The notes under the pieces are model-generated. The model ran no database searches and had not been told where the DNA came from. It was given only the letters and a program-made list of their open reading frames with translations. A DNA stretch of 10,074 nucleotides from an uncultured Gemella sp. (GTDB taxonomy: Bacteria; Bacillota; Bacilli; Staphylococcales; Gemellaceae): positions 1 to 10,074 of the forward strand of contig CAMEOL010000025.1 of NCBI GenBank assembly GCA_945929765.1, in the 5' to 3' direction. The translations under genes were made by a program, and so were the position numbers. Of the stretch, positions 1 through 7,449 are shown piece after piece. Numbering within the stretch: position 1 is the first letter of the stretch; each line of letters opens with the position of its first letter.

Positions 1-1
1 T

Positions 2-3000
2 GATCTCAAATTTTTTCTAAAAAGTGGTGCATATAATTCTAAAAATACACAAGAATACCATATTCAGAAAAGTATAGTTAAAACAACAAATACAGATAAT
101 ATATTAGATGAAGGAACGGGAATAACAAAACCGAAAGAAAAAGATATAGAGAATAAGCCCCAAGTTAAAGAAAATTTAACTGATGTAGTTAAAAATAGTA
201 ATGATAATATTCCACTACCAGTAGTTGTAGAAGAAGTGCTATCAGAGACTGCTAAAGAAGAAGAAATAGAAGTCGTTGAAAATGAAAATAATACTGGTAT
301 TGTAGAGAAAGTTACGCCTAAAGATTTAAACGCCAATCAAGAGCCATCAAGTGAAAATAATTCTGTATTAAAAAATGAAAATGAAAAACCTAACATATCT
401 GAAAATATTGTTACAGAAAAGAATGTAACAAATGAAAGTAGTGTTAAAGATAAAATTAGTGTAAGCGAAAATAACAGAAAAGAAGAGAAGGTTTCTACTA
501 AAAATAATACAGTAGAAACTTCTCGAAATAATCAAGCTACAGCTAGTAATCATAAAGACACTACAGTTGATTCAACAAATAAAGCTAATAGTTCTTTAAC
601 GACAGATGGTGTTAAGCCTACTAAGGTGAAAAAGAAAGTTAAAGTAGTTGAGAGAATAATAAAAGTAACTGAAACTATTCCATATAAGGTAGTATATGAA
701 GAAGATGAAAATATGGAAAATGGTACTACGAAGGTAATAAAAGAAGGAACAGTTGGAGAAAAAACAACTATTCAAAAGGTACTATTACATAATGGTGAAG
801 AACTGAAGAGAGAAACTACTTCAAGCACAGTTAAACAAAAAGAAGTAGACAAAGTAATTAAAGTAGGAACAAAAGGTATAAATAAAGCTAATAGTAAACC
901 AGAAATAAATAATGGTCCGGAAAGTGCGCAAAAAACGAAACTAATTCCTAAAAAAGAAACTGTTTATACAGAAATAGTAGAGAGCAAACAGAGAAAATAT
1001 GTTAAAGACTATCCAAAATTGGAAGAAGCAACTAAAGACATAAAAAACAATATTGGGGTACTAACTACTCAAAAAGATAAACTATCGACAATTAATATTA
1101 CTAATATATTTGATGATTCCCTTTTTGAGGGAGAAAGAAGATTTGAAAATTTAATGATGTATTATGTTCAGGCGAATCTTAAACGTAAGAGAGAATTTGA
1201 AAATCAAGAAGAAGTTATAGACAATATAATCAGTAAAGAAATCCCTGTAATTACTGGAGTAATGAGAATAGGAACTAGAAAACCTGGTTTTGAAACATTA
1301 AAAGGTGATGGAAAGCTAGTAAATATATCTTCTAATTTATATGAAAAGGAGATAAAAAATATTAAGTTATCTAATAACAATAGTTATATGTTAGATAAAG
1401 AAGTTCCGGGATATCTAGGAAGTGCAATTAATATTAATTATGATAAAGACTTTAAAAATACCAAATTAGGATTAAAATTTGATGTTAATAGTTTGGATTC
1501 TGATAGTGTGCCTACCATTTATCATTATAATAAAAAAACACAGATTTTTAAACCAATAGACACACAGGTTATAGGTGACATGGCTTATGCCAATATTAAT
1601 GAATCTGGAGCATATACTGTAATTGATAAGAATAAGCAAGATGAAGTAAATAAATTAGCTACAGATTATGTTATTAATGATGTTGAAGACGATAAAATAA
1701 CTAGTCCCCTTAATACAAAAAATAAAGGACGTTCAATTGTTTTTGCTATAGATAGCTCGTCTAGTATGGATTGGAATGATAAAGGAAATTTACGTTTAAG
1801 TTTAACAAAAAAACTTCTTGCTCAGCTAGATAAAAATCATGATAGAGTATCGATTCTAGATTTTGATAATACTATTAATATAAAAAAATCATTGACAAAT
1901 AATATAGATGATGCTTTACTCGATGTTGATAAAATTGATTCAAGTGGGGGAACAGATATTTACAATGCTATTAAAGAAAGTATAGAACTACTGAAAAGTG
2001 AATCAAATAATAAAAAATATATATTTTTATTGACTGATGGTGATGATTATAGTTCTTATGATGAAGTTATAAGTGAGGCTATTAAAAATAACATCAATAT
2101 TTTTACAATAGGTTTAGGAGAAATAAATCAAAATAAATTAGCAAAATTAGCAAATGGTACTGGTGGGAAGTTTTATTTTGCTAAAAAATCAGAAGAACTA
2201 CCTGAAATCTTTGATCAATTTGATAATGATATAAAGCAAAAAGAATTAGATGTAAATAAAGATAGAATTTCTCCTTATTATACAAGAGAAATTTTAAAAG
2301 GAAAGTTACACCTCTCAACTGGAAAAGAATCACCGTATTTTAAAATACAAATGGCAACAGCTAGAGAAAAGATATCAAAAGAATATAATATACAAAGTTC
2401 TAATATAGAAGAAATTAATAAAAAAATAGATAATTTAAATTATGAATATATAGAAAACCTATTTGCCAAAGATTATGATAATGACAACCTAGTTAATGGT
2501 AATGAAGTAAGACCGGAAAAACACTTAAATGGAAAAGCATTTTTATATGTACTTAGTGATCCTGAAAAAGCAGATACAGATGGTGATGGAATTACAGATG
2601 ATAAAGATGGGTATATAGATCTTGAATTAAAATCAAATGTAGCTATAGAAGATGTAGCTTCTAACACACTAGATACTGATGGAGATGGATATGACGATGC
2701 TTATGAAAAAAGAGAAGTTAGGGATTCATTCGGAAGAGAATTTTTATTTGAAAAATGGAATGTAGGAGAAAGAGATCTACTATTATTTTCTGAGATAGCT
2801 TATTATAATTTTAAAGATACTGATATTGGAAAAACATTAAATGAAATTCTTAATACTTCAGAAAATAAAATTTTTGATAGTAAAATGCTATACTATTTAG
2901 ATTTATTATCAGAGAATAATAATGATAAAAAATTCTTTGATAATTGGAAATTGGTATATAAAAATACAAAAAAATATGATTTATCAATTGTTCCTGTATT

Positions 3001-3799
3001 AGTAAAATCTGACGTAATGGTATTTGAAAATGGTGAAAATATTGTAATTGCGTATAGAGGAACTGATGAAAAGTTAGCAGAGGGCCTAACAGATTTGAAA
3101 ATATTGTTTGGTATTTCTTTGGCATCTAATGTAGCAAAAACACAAATAGAAGATATTTTAAAACGCGATGAATTTAAGAATAAAAGAGTATTTATTACAG
3201 GGCATTCTTTAGGTGGATACCAAGCTTATTATGCTTATATGAAAGGAAAGGATATCAATAACGAGTTGGTTACATCTGTAGTGAATTTTAATGGACCAGG
3301 AATACAAATACCATTACATTTACCATATTATAATCGATTGTTAAAATATTCACAAAAATCTGGTTCTGTTTCTACATACATAACAGATAGAGGATTATTA
3401 AACCAACTGATTGTAAATGGACCTAATTCATCTCTATGGCATCCTAATACAATTGAGAAAAGTTTAGCGTATTTAAATCCTGAAAAAATAAAGATTGATA
3501 TGAATAAACAACAAGAGATAAACGAGTTAATTAAAGAAGCGAATGGAATAGCTTACTCACATAAATTAACATCATTTTTTGCTAGCGTAAATCAAGGTAA
3601 GAGAGATACTCAAGATAAATTTATTATACCTTCAAAATTAGTATATGAAAATACTGTAGATAAAATGAAGAGTCTTTTAAAAGGAGTTGGGAGTGGCATT
3701 GATAAGGTATTAACATATACTAATAAAGCTATAGATGGAGTGACAAACGGAGCAAAAACAATTGTTAATGGAATAATTGATAAAATTAAATCTTTATAA
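2..3799 (+). CDS. Large surface/secreted protein, 5'-partial: G5 - VWA - Asp-rich repeats - lipase-type hydrolase
   Basis: The frame is open from base 2, so the gene begins upstream of the window; the GTG at 236 is internal. Numbering from base 2, 1265 residues are visible. Residues 1-215 are a low-complexity Glu/Asn/Lys/Ser linker. A G5 domain covers about 224-292 (starts ETIPYKVVY, ends KVIKVGTK). A beta-rich segment at about 470-542 (GSAININY ... PTIYHYNKKTQIF) resembles the module often found before VWA domains. The VWA domain has a complete MIDAS: D584-x-S586-x-S588, T651 and D679 (LLTDGDD). Residues 824-907 hold Asp-rich DTDGDG calcium-type repeats. From about 926 a lipase class 3/DUF2974-like alpha/beta-hydrolase follows, with YRGTD and the nucleophile elbow GHSLGG (Ser1069). 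The catalytic Asp and His are not assigned with certainty. The C-terminus is an amphipathic tail with no LPXTG signal, so sortase anchoring is unlikely. Likely role is adhesion plus lipid or ester hydrolysis at the cell surface; the substrate is unknown. Domain calls are from motifs only. Confidence 0.9.
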   Translation, partial: DLKFFLKSGAYNSKNTQEYHIQKSIVKTTNTDNILDEGTGITKPKEKDIENKPQVKENLTDVVKNSNDNIPLPVVVEEVLSETAKEEEIEVVENENNTGIVEKVTPKDLNANQEPSSENNSVLKNENEKPNISENIVTEKNVTNESSVKDKISVSENNRKEEKVSTKNNTVETSRNNQATASNHKDTTVDSTNKANSSLTTDGVKPTKVKKKVKVVERIIKVTETIPYKVVYEEDENMENGTTKVIKEGTVGEKTTIQKVLLHNGEELKRETTSSTVKQKEVDKVIKVGTKGINKANSKPEINNGPESAQKTKLIPKKETVYTEIVESKQRKYVKDYPKLEEATKDIKNNIGVLTTQKDKLSTINITNIFDDSLFEGERRFENLMMYYVQANLKRKREFENQEEVIDNIISKEIPVITGVMRIGTRKPGFETLKGDGKLVNISSNLYEKEIKNIKLSNNNSYMLDKEVPGYLGSAININYDKDFKNTKLGLKFDVNSLDSDSVPTIYHYNKKTQIFKPIDTQVIGDMAYANINESGAYTVIDKNKQDEVNKLATDYVINDVEDDKITSPLNTKNKGRSIVFAIDSSSSMDWNDKGNLRLSLTKKLLAQLDKNHDRVSILDFDNTINIKKSLTNNIDDALLDVDKIDSSGGTDIYNAIKESIELLKSESNNKKYIFLLTDGDDYSSYDEVISEAIKNNINIFTIGLGEINQNKLAKLANGTGGKFYFAKKSEELPEIFDQFDNDIKQKELDVNKDRISPYYTREILKGKLHLSTGKESPYFKIQMATAREKISKEYNIQSSNIEEINKKIDNLNYEYIENLFAKDYDNDNLVNGNEVRPEKHLNGKAFLYVLSDPEKADTDGDGITDDKDGYIDLELKSNVAIEDVASNTLDTDGDGYDDAYEKREVRDSFGREFLFEKWNVGERDLLLFSEIAYYNFKDTDIGKTLNEILNTSENKIFDSKMLYYLDLLSENNNDKKFFDNWKLVYKNTKKYDLSIVPVLVKSDVMVFENGENIVIAYRGTDEKLAEGLTDLKILFGISLASNVAKTQIEDILKRDEFKNKRVFITGHSLGGYQAYYAYMKGKDINNELVTSVVNFNGPGIQIPLHLPYYNRLLKYSQKSGSVSTYITDRGLLNQLIVNGPNSSLWHPNTIEKSLAYLNPEKIKIDMNKQQEINELIKEANGIAYSHKLTSFFASVNQGKRDTQDKFIIPSKLVYENTVDKMKSLLKGVGSGIDKVLTYTNKAIDGVTNGAKTIVNGIIDKIKSL

Positions 3800-3867
3800 A
3801 ATTAAAATATTGAAAAATTTGATATTTTATAATTTAGTAATGTTGTTTTTTGTCAAATTTTAAGACT

Positions 3868-3875
3868 GGTATAAT
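3868..3875 (+). promoter_or_regulatory. Possible orphan extended -10 promoter
   Basis: TGGTATAAT (3867-3875) is a full extended -10 (TGN plus TATAAT). The nearest -35-like hexamer, TTGTCA at 3850-3855, is only 14 bases upstream, so activity would rest on the extended -10. No convincing gene follows on the plus strand. The transcript would run through the hairpin repeat at 3904 and a second hairpin (TTGAAGA at about 3968 pairing with TCTTCGA) before reaching the IS remnant. It may serve a small RNA, or be what is left of a lost gene. Confidence 0.3.
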
Positions 3876-3903
3876 GAAATAGGAAAGAATCTAGGTAATT
3901 TCG

Positions 3904-3937
3904 TTGTATACTAAATCCAGAGTATGGAAAAATCCAT
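3904..3937 (+). repeat. Short hairpin repeat, copy 1
   Basis: This 34-base stretch matches 8783-8818 at 30 of 34 aligned bases plus one 2-base gap. Both copies begin TTGTATA and end with ATGGA, an A-rich loop and TCCAT. Here the stem is 3924-3928 with 3933-3937 and the loop is AAAA. The ATG in the stem opens a 15-codon frame (MEKSISEF...). The copy may therefore be a decayed gene start or the edge of an old mobile element; I cannot tell which. Confidence 0.5.
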
Positions 3938-4014
3938 CTCCGAATTTAACTTAAAAGCTTTAGTTAGTTGAAGATGAGAAGTCTTCGAAACCAAAAAACA
4001 CCTGCTATGTGTGA

Positions 4015-4112
4015 TGACCCCAATTAATTGGACATAAAAATTAAATATCAGTATTGGACATATTTCTGAATTCAACAGGAGTATGTCCTTTTAATTTTAA
4101 ACTTATTCTTTT
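4015..4112 (-). mobile_element. 3'-end remnant of an IS3-family (IS150-like) insertion sequence
   Basis: Read on the minus strand, 4112 down to 4041 encodes KRISLKLKGHTPVEFRN and a few more residues, then TAA. This is the typical C-terminal end of an IS3-family OrfB transposase (pattern NKRI..KLKG.SPV.YR). It is followed by ATGTCCAATTAATTGGGGTCA, which resembles the terminal inverted repeat of IS150-type elements (TGACCCCAA...TTGGACA in plus orientation, from 4015). The catalytic DDE part, OrfA and the other inverted repeat are missing. The similarity stops at an in-frame stop (4113-4115) in AT-only DNA, so the element is dead. The call rests on motif memory, not a database match. Confidence 0.7.
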
Positions 4113-4252
4113 TTATAATAATTATTTATAATAATAATTGATATTAAATATATACTTATTATTATTTTTATTATATTTGATTCAAAATATTTACTCCAAA
4201 TTAATATTATGATAGGTATTGTTGTAATAATACTTATTATTTTTTTATCCAT
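4103..4252 (-). CDS. Small isoleucine-rich membrane protein, 49 aa, unknown function
   Basis: Start ATG at 4252-4250 is preceded by a strong GGGAGG ribosome binding site (4266-4261) with an 8-base spacer. The frame extends upstream to 4357, but that start has no Shine-Dalgarno, so the short version is chosen. The product begins MDKKIISIITTIPIIIL, and 20 of its 49 residues are Ile. Two hydrophobic segments, about 5-19 and 27-43, are separated by a short polar turn (SKYFESN). The tail is NNYYKKE. It probably sits in the cytoplasmic membrane. Its last three codons and stop overlap the start of the IS remnant, so the original C-terminus may have been replaced. I recognise no family. Small hydrophobic peptides of this build include type I toxins, bacteriocin-immunity peptides and transporter subunits; nothing here decides among them. 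A chance frame in AT-rich DNA is possible, but the ribosome binding site argues against it. Confidence 0.5.
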   Translation of the reverse strand: MDKKIISIITTIPIIILIWSKYFESNIIKIIISIYLISIIIINNYYKKE

Positions 4253-4850
4253 AATTTTATCCTCCCTTATGAATAGTAAAAATAATATATATGCATTTGC
4301 AACTACATATAAAACATAAATTAATATACGTTGATGTTTACACTTATAATATAACATGAAAATATATGGAAAACAATAAGAAAAACAGTTAAGAAAAGAT
4401 GAAAAACAAAGATGTGTTTATTCAAACAAAAAAAGAAAAATAACAGAAAAAGAAAATATAATAAAAAAAATTTTTTTCAAAACAAAATAAAAAAGCACCA
4501 ATCATCTTCTTTCTTGTGCGAAGCAAACAAACGAAAATAAAATCTAAAAAGGCTCTATTGACGATTTAAAATTAAGACAGGAAGAACAGACTCACAAATG
4601 TAGGGTATGATTATAATGATGTACAAAAAAGAGTTAATTATTTAATTTGAATTTAATAATTCTGAATTTTATGTTTAAACTGAGATGATTGTCAGTTTTC
4701 TATGTTTATTAGAAAATAACGTTAAATAAATTGTATAAGAGGGAAAAATAGAAAAGCAATAGTAACTTCTTAATACATTTATAGATACATATAAATAAAA
4801 GTAAAATTTAAAACAATAAGAGTGTAGATATATGATTTGGTTGTTTTTTT
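4253..4850. other. AT-rich intergenic DNA without a supported gene
   Basis: This is about 600 bases of A-rich sequence between the small membrane gene and the mvaA promoter. It contains an A8T7 tract (4463-4477), likely intrinsically bent. GGCTCTATTGACGATTT at 4551 looks like the outer end of an insertion sequence, but no partner repeat or transposase was found. Short frames are present, none with a good ribosome binding site. The part from 4253 to about 4370 should carry the promoter of the minus-strand membrane gene, but I see no clear -35/-10 pair. Confidence 0.5.
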
Positions 4851-4859
4851 TGATATAAT
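4851..4859 (+). promoter_or_regulatory. Extended -10 promoter of mvaA
   Basis: TGATATAAT is a perfect extended -10 (TG at 4851-4852, TATAAT at 4854-4859), 27 bases before the mvaA ATG. No good -35 sits 16-18 bases upstream (the bases there are TATGAT). This predicts a very short leader and independent transcription of mvaA. Confidence 0.6.
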
Positions 4860-4886
4860 TAATTAAGTTATTTAAGGAGAATTGTT

Positions 4887-6167
4887 ATGACATTTAAAGG
4901 ATTTTACAAAAAAAGTCGAGAAGAACGTATAAATATATTAAAAGATATAAATATAATATCAGAAGAAGCAGCTAATAAAATATTAAATAATGAAATGTTA
5001 GATATTAGTGTTGCGGGAAAAATGGCAGAAAATCATCTTGGGACATTTGCACTACCTTTTAGTGTAGTACCTAATATTTTGATTAATAATAATAATTATA
5101 CTGTTCCAATGGTCACAGAAGAGCCATCAGTTGTTGCTGCATGTAGTAATGCAAGCAAAATAATAGCTAATTCTGGTGGTTTTGTAACAAAAATATTAGA
5201 TAGAAAAATGATAGGGCAGATAGCGTTATATGATGTAGAAAATAAATCTTTGGCAATAGAAAAGATAAATGCAGATAAAGAAATGTTATTGCAAATAGCT
5301 AATGATGCTCATCCCTCAATAGTTAAACGAGGTGGAGGGGCTAGGGATATTACGGTAGATATAATTCTAGAAGATGATGTGGAATTTGTTGTTGTCTATT
5401 TATCAGTCGATGTACAAGAGGCTATGGGAGCAAATATTTTGAACAATATGTTAGAAGCGCTAAAAAAACCTCTAGAAAACATTACATCAGGAAAATCACT
5501 AATGGCAATTTTATCGAATTATGCAACAAAATCATTAGTGCAAGCAACTTGTCGAATAAATATTTTTGATCTAGCAAAAGATGCTGAAGAAGCTAAAAAT
5601 ATTGCGAAAAAAATAGAGTTAGCAAGTAAATTGGCAAAAGGGGATACTTATAGAGCGGCAACACACAACAAAGGTATTTTTAATGGGATAGATGCGGTTG
5701 TCATAGCAAGTGGTAATGATTGGCGTGCTATTGAAGCGTCGTGCCATTCTTATGCGTGTAAGAATGGGAGATACGAGGGGTTGTCAACTTGGGAATATGA
5801 TGTAGAAAATGATGTTTTAGTTGGAGAATTAACATTGCCTATGCCCGTTGCTTCTGTAGGTGGATCTATAGGACTTAACGAAACGGTAAAAATTTCACAC
5901 GAAATACTAGGTAATCCAGACGCAAAAACTTTAGCACAAATAATAACTGCTATAGGTTTAGCCCAAAACTTTGCAGCGTTAAAAGCTCTCGTAAGTGTAG
6001 GTATCCAACAAGGTCATATGAAGTTGCATGCTAAGTCGCTTGCTCTTTTAGCAGGAGCTACGAACGAAGAAGTTGAAATAGTAGCAGCAGAGCTGGCAAA
6101 AGTACAACATATGAATTTAGAAAACACAAAAAAAATATTAGACAAAATAAGAAATAACAACAAATAA
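4887..6167 (+). CDS. mvaA: Hydroxymethylglutaryl-CoA reductase, class II
   Basis: Reduces HMG-CoA to mevalonate in the mevalonate route to isopentenyl diphosphate; cytosolic. The 426-residue length matches class II (bacterial) enzymes. Motifs run in order: ENHLGTFALPFS (48-59), VTEEPSVVAA with catalytic Glu79, THNKGIFNGIDA with Lys262, ASGNDWRA with Asp278, and GHMKLHAKS with His381. These correspond to E83, K267, D283 and H381 of the Pseudomonas mevalonii enzyme. The N-terminal FYKKSREER is also typical of the family. The start is set by AAGGAG (4874-4879) 7 bases before the ATG. In mevalonate-using Gram-positive cocci this class works biosynthetically, although the family is often labelled 'degradative'. 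It has its own promoter, and no mevalonate partner such as mvaS lies beside it in this window. No strong terminator follows; a weak AATAGT/ACTATT hairpin near 6245 has no T-run. Confidence 0.95.
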   Translation: MTFKGFYKKSREERINILKDINIISEEAANKILNNEMLDISVAGKMAENHLGTFALPFSVVPNILINNNNYTVPMVTEEPSVVAACSNASKIIANSGGFVTKILDRKMIGQIALYDVENKSLAIEKINADKEMLLQIANDAHPSIVKRGGGARDITVDIILEDDVEFVVVYLSVDVQEAMGANILNNMLEALKKPLENITSGKSLMAILSNYATKSLVQATCRINIFDLAKDAEEAKNIAKKIELASKLAKGDTYRAATHNKGIFNGIDAVVIASGNDWRAIEASCHSYACKNGRYEGLSTWEYDVENDVLVGELTLPMPVASVGGSIGLNETVKISHEILGNPDAKTLAQIITAIGLAQNFAALKALVSVGIQQGHMKLHAKSLALLAGATNEEVEIVAAELAKVQHMNLENTKKILDKIRNNNK

Positions 6168-6294
6168 TGTCGAGTAAAGTTTTCATGAATTATATAAAAA
6201 TATTCGTATTTAAAAAATGACAGCCTTAAAATTTCTTCATATAAATAGTTTTCAGACTATTCAAAATTATTTCGGAAAAATTTTAAAAATATGG

Positions 6295-6323
6295 TTGACG
6301 TCTAAAATTTTTTTTGTTATACT
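6295..6323 (+). promoter_or_regulatory. Sigma-A promoter of the T-box operon
   Basis: TTGACG (6295-6300) and TATACT (6318-6323) are separated by exactly 17 bases. A TG at 6315-6316 extends the -10. This is the best promoter in the window. Transcription should begin near 6330, just ahead of stem I of the T-box leader. Confidence 0.85.
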
Positions 6324-6329
6324 ATCGTT

Positions 6330-6627
6330 AAATAAATAACACACGTTGATAAGATAAGTAAAAGCAGAGTGTTGCACAGAGAGTCTCGGCAGGTGAAAGG
6401 AGATCAATTACGAAACTTTGAAAATGGTCTTTGAGTGTTAGTAGTCGAATAATTAGGCTACTACGGGTGAGCCCGCTATAGCTTCGGAGTATAACACTGC
6501 TGTAATGTAGTGCGTACTTTAGTAAGGTAATATTTGTAAAAATATTGCAAATCAAGGTGGTACCACGTTTAAAGATTATAAGATAAACGTCCTTGTTCAA
6601 GTATATACTTGAATAAGGACGTTTTTT
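6330..6627 (+). promoter_or_regulatory. T-box riboswitch, probably tRNA-Met responsive
   Basis: The canonical T-box AAGGTGGTACCACG lies at 6554-6567. Stem I is recognisable: AACAC (about 6338) pairs with GTGTT, and CAGAGTGTTG pairs with CGAAACTTTG below the AGAGAG/GGTGAAAGG region. The 3' side of the specifier loop reads GAAAATGGTCTTTGAG. Aligned with the usual layout (specifier, purine, then TTTGAG), the codon is ATG (6424-6426), i.e. Met; TGG one base on is the alternative. The variable T-box base is T (6561), which would pair with discriminator A73 of tRNA-Met. Trp and Asn tRNAs normally carry G73. Antiterminator: AAGG (6554-6557) pairs with CCTT (6591-6594) and ACGTTTA (6565-6571) with TAAACGT (6584-6590), leaving the classical 7-base bulge TGGTACC. 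These 3' strands are also the terminator's 5' arm, so the two folds exclude each other. Uncharged tRNA-Met should turn the operon on. Confidence 0.93.
6586..6627 (+). terminator. Rho-independent terminator of the T-box leader
   Basis: The 5' arm 6586-6603 (AACGTCCTTGTTCAAGTA) pairs with 6606-6623 as an 18-bp stem with one G-T wobble, and the T-run continues to 6627. It ends 35 bases before the start codon of the first gene. It is the default-off state of the riboswitch. Confidence 0.95.
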
Positions 6628-6662
6628 GTTTTCTGTGTTATTTACAAAAAAAGGAGGTAGTT

Positions 6663-7406
6663 ATGACAGAATTACTAAATATTTATAAGACTCTAAAGAG
6701 AAAGAAATGGGTGAATTTATCTCACAAAATAGACGAGAATTCTCCAAAATTTCCGGCTTTACCAGCTTTGGAGAAAAAAGATTTATTTACTTTGAAAGAT
6801 GGTTTTCATGTTCAACAATTTTCGGTTGTAGGACAGTATGGGACACATATAGATGCGCCGATTCACTTCGTAGAAGGAGGACGTTATTTAGATGATATAT
6901 CACTAAAAGATTTACTGTTGCCCTTTTATGTAATTGATAAATCAGCAGTAGTTGAAGAAAACAATGATTATGAAATTGCGAAAGAAGATATTTTGGAGTT
7001 CGAACGTCAGTATGGAGAAATTTTACCGGAATCTTTTGTGGCATTTCGTAGTGACTGGTCAAAACGTTGGCCAAACCAAGACGAAATTCGTAATTTAGAC
7101 GAAGAAGGGGTACAGAGAACACCTGGTTGGTCAAGAGAAGCTCTACAATTTTTAATACATGAAAGAAAAGTTAAAGGTGCAGGGCATGAAACGTTAGATA
7201 CAGATGCGGGATTGACGGTTAAAGAAAAAGGATTTTTATACGAAGAATATTACTTGTTAGAACAAGATATTTATCAAGTAGAAGTACTAAACAATTTAGA
7301 CCAAGTACCTCCTGTGGGATCTCTAATATATATAAGTTATCCGAACTGGAAAGAAGCAACAGGTTCACCGGTTCGTGCCATAGCAATACTTGAAGAAGAA
7401 AATTAG
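6663..7406 (+). CDS. Cyclase-family (PF04199-type) metal-dependent hydrolase
   Basis: This is a 247-residue protein of the family that includes kynurenine formamidase and isatin hydrolase, metal enzymes that open cyclic or formyl amides and esters. The start is ATG 6663 behind AAGGAGG (6651-6657); the longer frame from 6609 begins inside the terminator and is rejected. An early WVNLSHKIDENSPKFP segment is typical of the family. The metal motif is Q58-YGTHIDAPIH68, giving His62, Asp64 and His68. The C-terminal half has GHETLDTD with His175 and Glu176. The usual HxGTHxDxPxH motif starts with His, whereas here that position is Gln58, a variant I associate with an uncharacterised subfamily. It is the first gene after the T-box and 55 bases ahead of the MetE-like gene, so a role near methionine or homocysteine metabolism is more likely than tryptophan breakdown. 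The substrate is unknown, and a kynB label would be unsafe. Confidence 0.88.
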   Translation: MTELLNIYKTLKRKKWVNLSHKIDENSPKFPALPALEKKDLFTLKDGFHVQQFSVVGQYGTHIDAPIHFVEGGRYLDDISLKDLLLPFYVIDKSAVVEENNDYEIAKEDILEFERQYGEILPESFVAFRSDWSKRWPNQDEIRNLDEEGVQRTPGWSREALQFLIHERKVKGAGHETLDTDAGLTVKEKGFLYEEYYLLEQDIYQVEVLNNLDQVPPVGSLIYISYPNWKEATGSPVRAIAILEEEN

Positions 7407-7449
7407 AAATAAAAAATACGAAAAATAAATAAAAGAAAAACATGCAAAA

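Noticed and set aside
236..3799. GTG at 236 as the start of the large surface protein
   Set aside because: The same frame is open back to base 2 with the same Lys/Glu/Asn-rich composition, and no ribosome binding site precedes 236. The gene simply enters from outside the window.
3804..3828. AAAATAT/ATATTTT hairpin as terminator of the surface-protein gene
   Set aside because: The 7-bp stem is made only of A-T pairs with an 11-base loop and no immediate T-run; too weak to call.
4253..4357. N-terminal extension of the small membrane protein (MLYYKCKHQ...)
   Set aside because: The ATG at 4357 has no ribosome binding site, while the internal ATG at 4252 has GGGAGG at good spacing.
4463..4477. 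A8T7 tract as a terminator
   Set aside because: There is no GC-containing stem and no adjacent gene end on either strand; it is better seen as bent AT-rich DNA.
4551..4600. GGCTCTATTGACGATTT as an insertion-sequence end (ISL3-like)
   Set aside because: No matching inverted repeat, target duplication or transposase fragment could be found, so the resemblance alone is not enough.
6425..6427. TGG (Trp) as the T-box specifier, tempting because PF04199 includes kynurenine formamidase
   Set aside because: It would leave T rather than a purine after the codon, and the variable T-box base T does not match the G discriminator of bacterial tRNA-Trp. The neighbouring gene is MetE-like.
6328..6600. 90-codon minus-strand frame across the leader
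   Set aside because: It is fully explained by the T-box riboswitch on the plus strand and has no ribosome binding site.
6609..6662. Upstream start of the cyclase gene (MNKDVFCFLCY...)
   Set aside because: It begins inside the 3' arm of the leader terminator and has no Shine-Dalgarno; ATG 6663 has AAGGAGG directly upstream.
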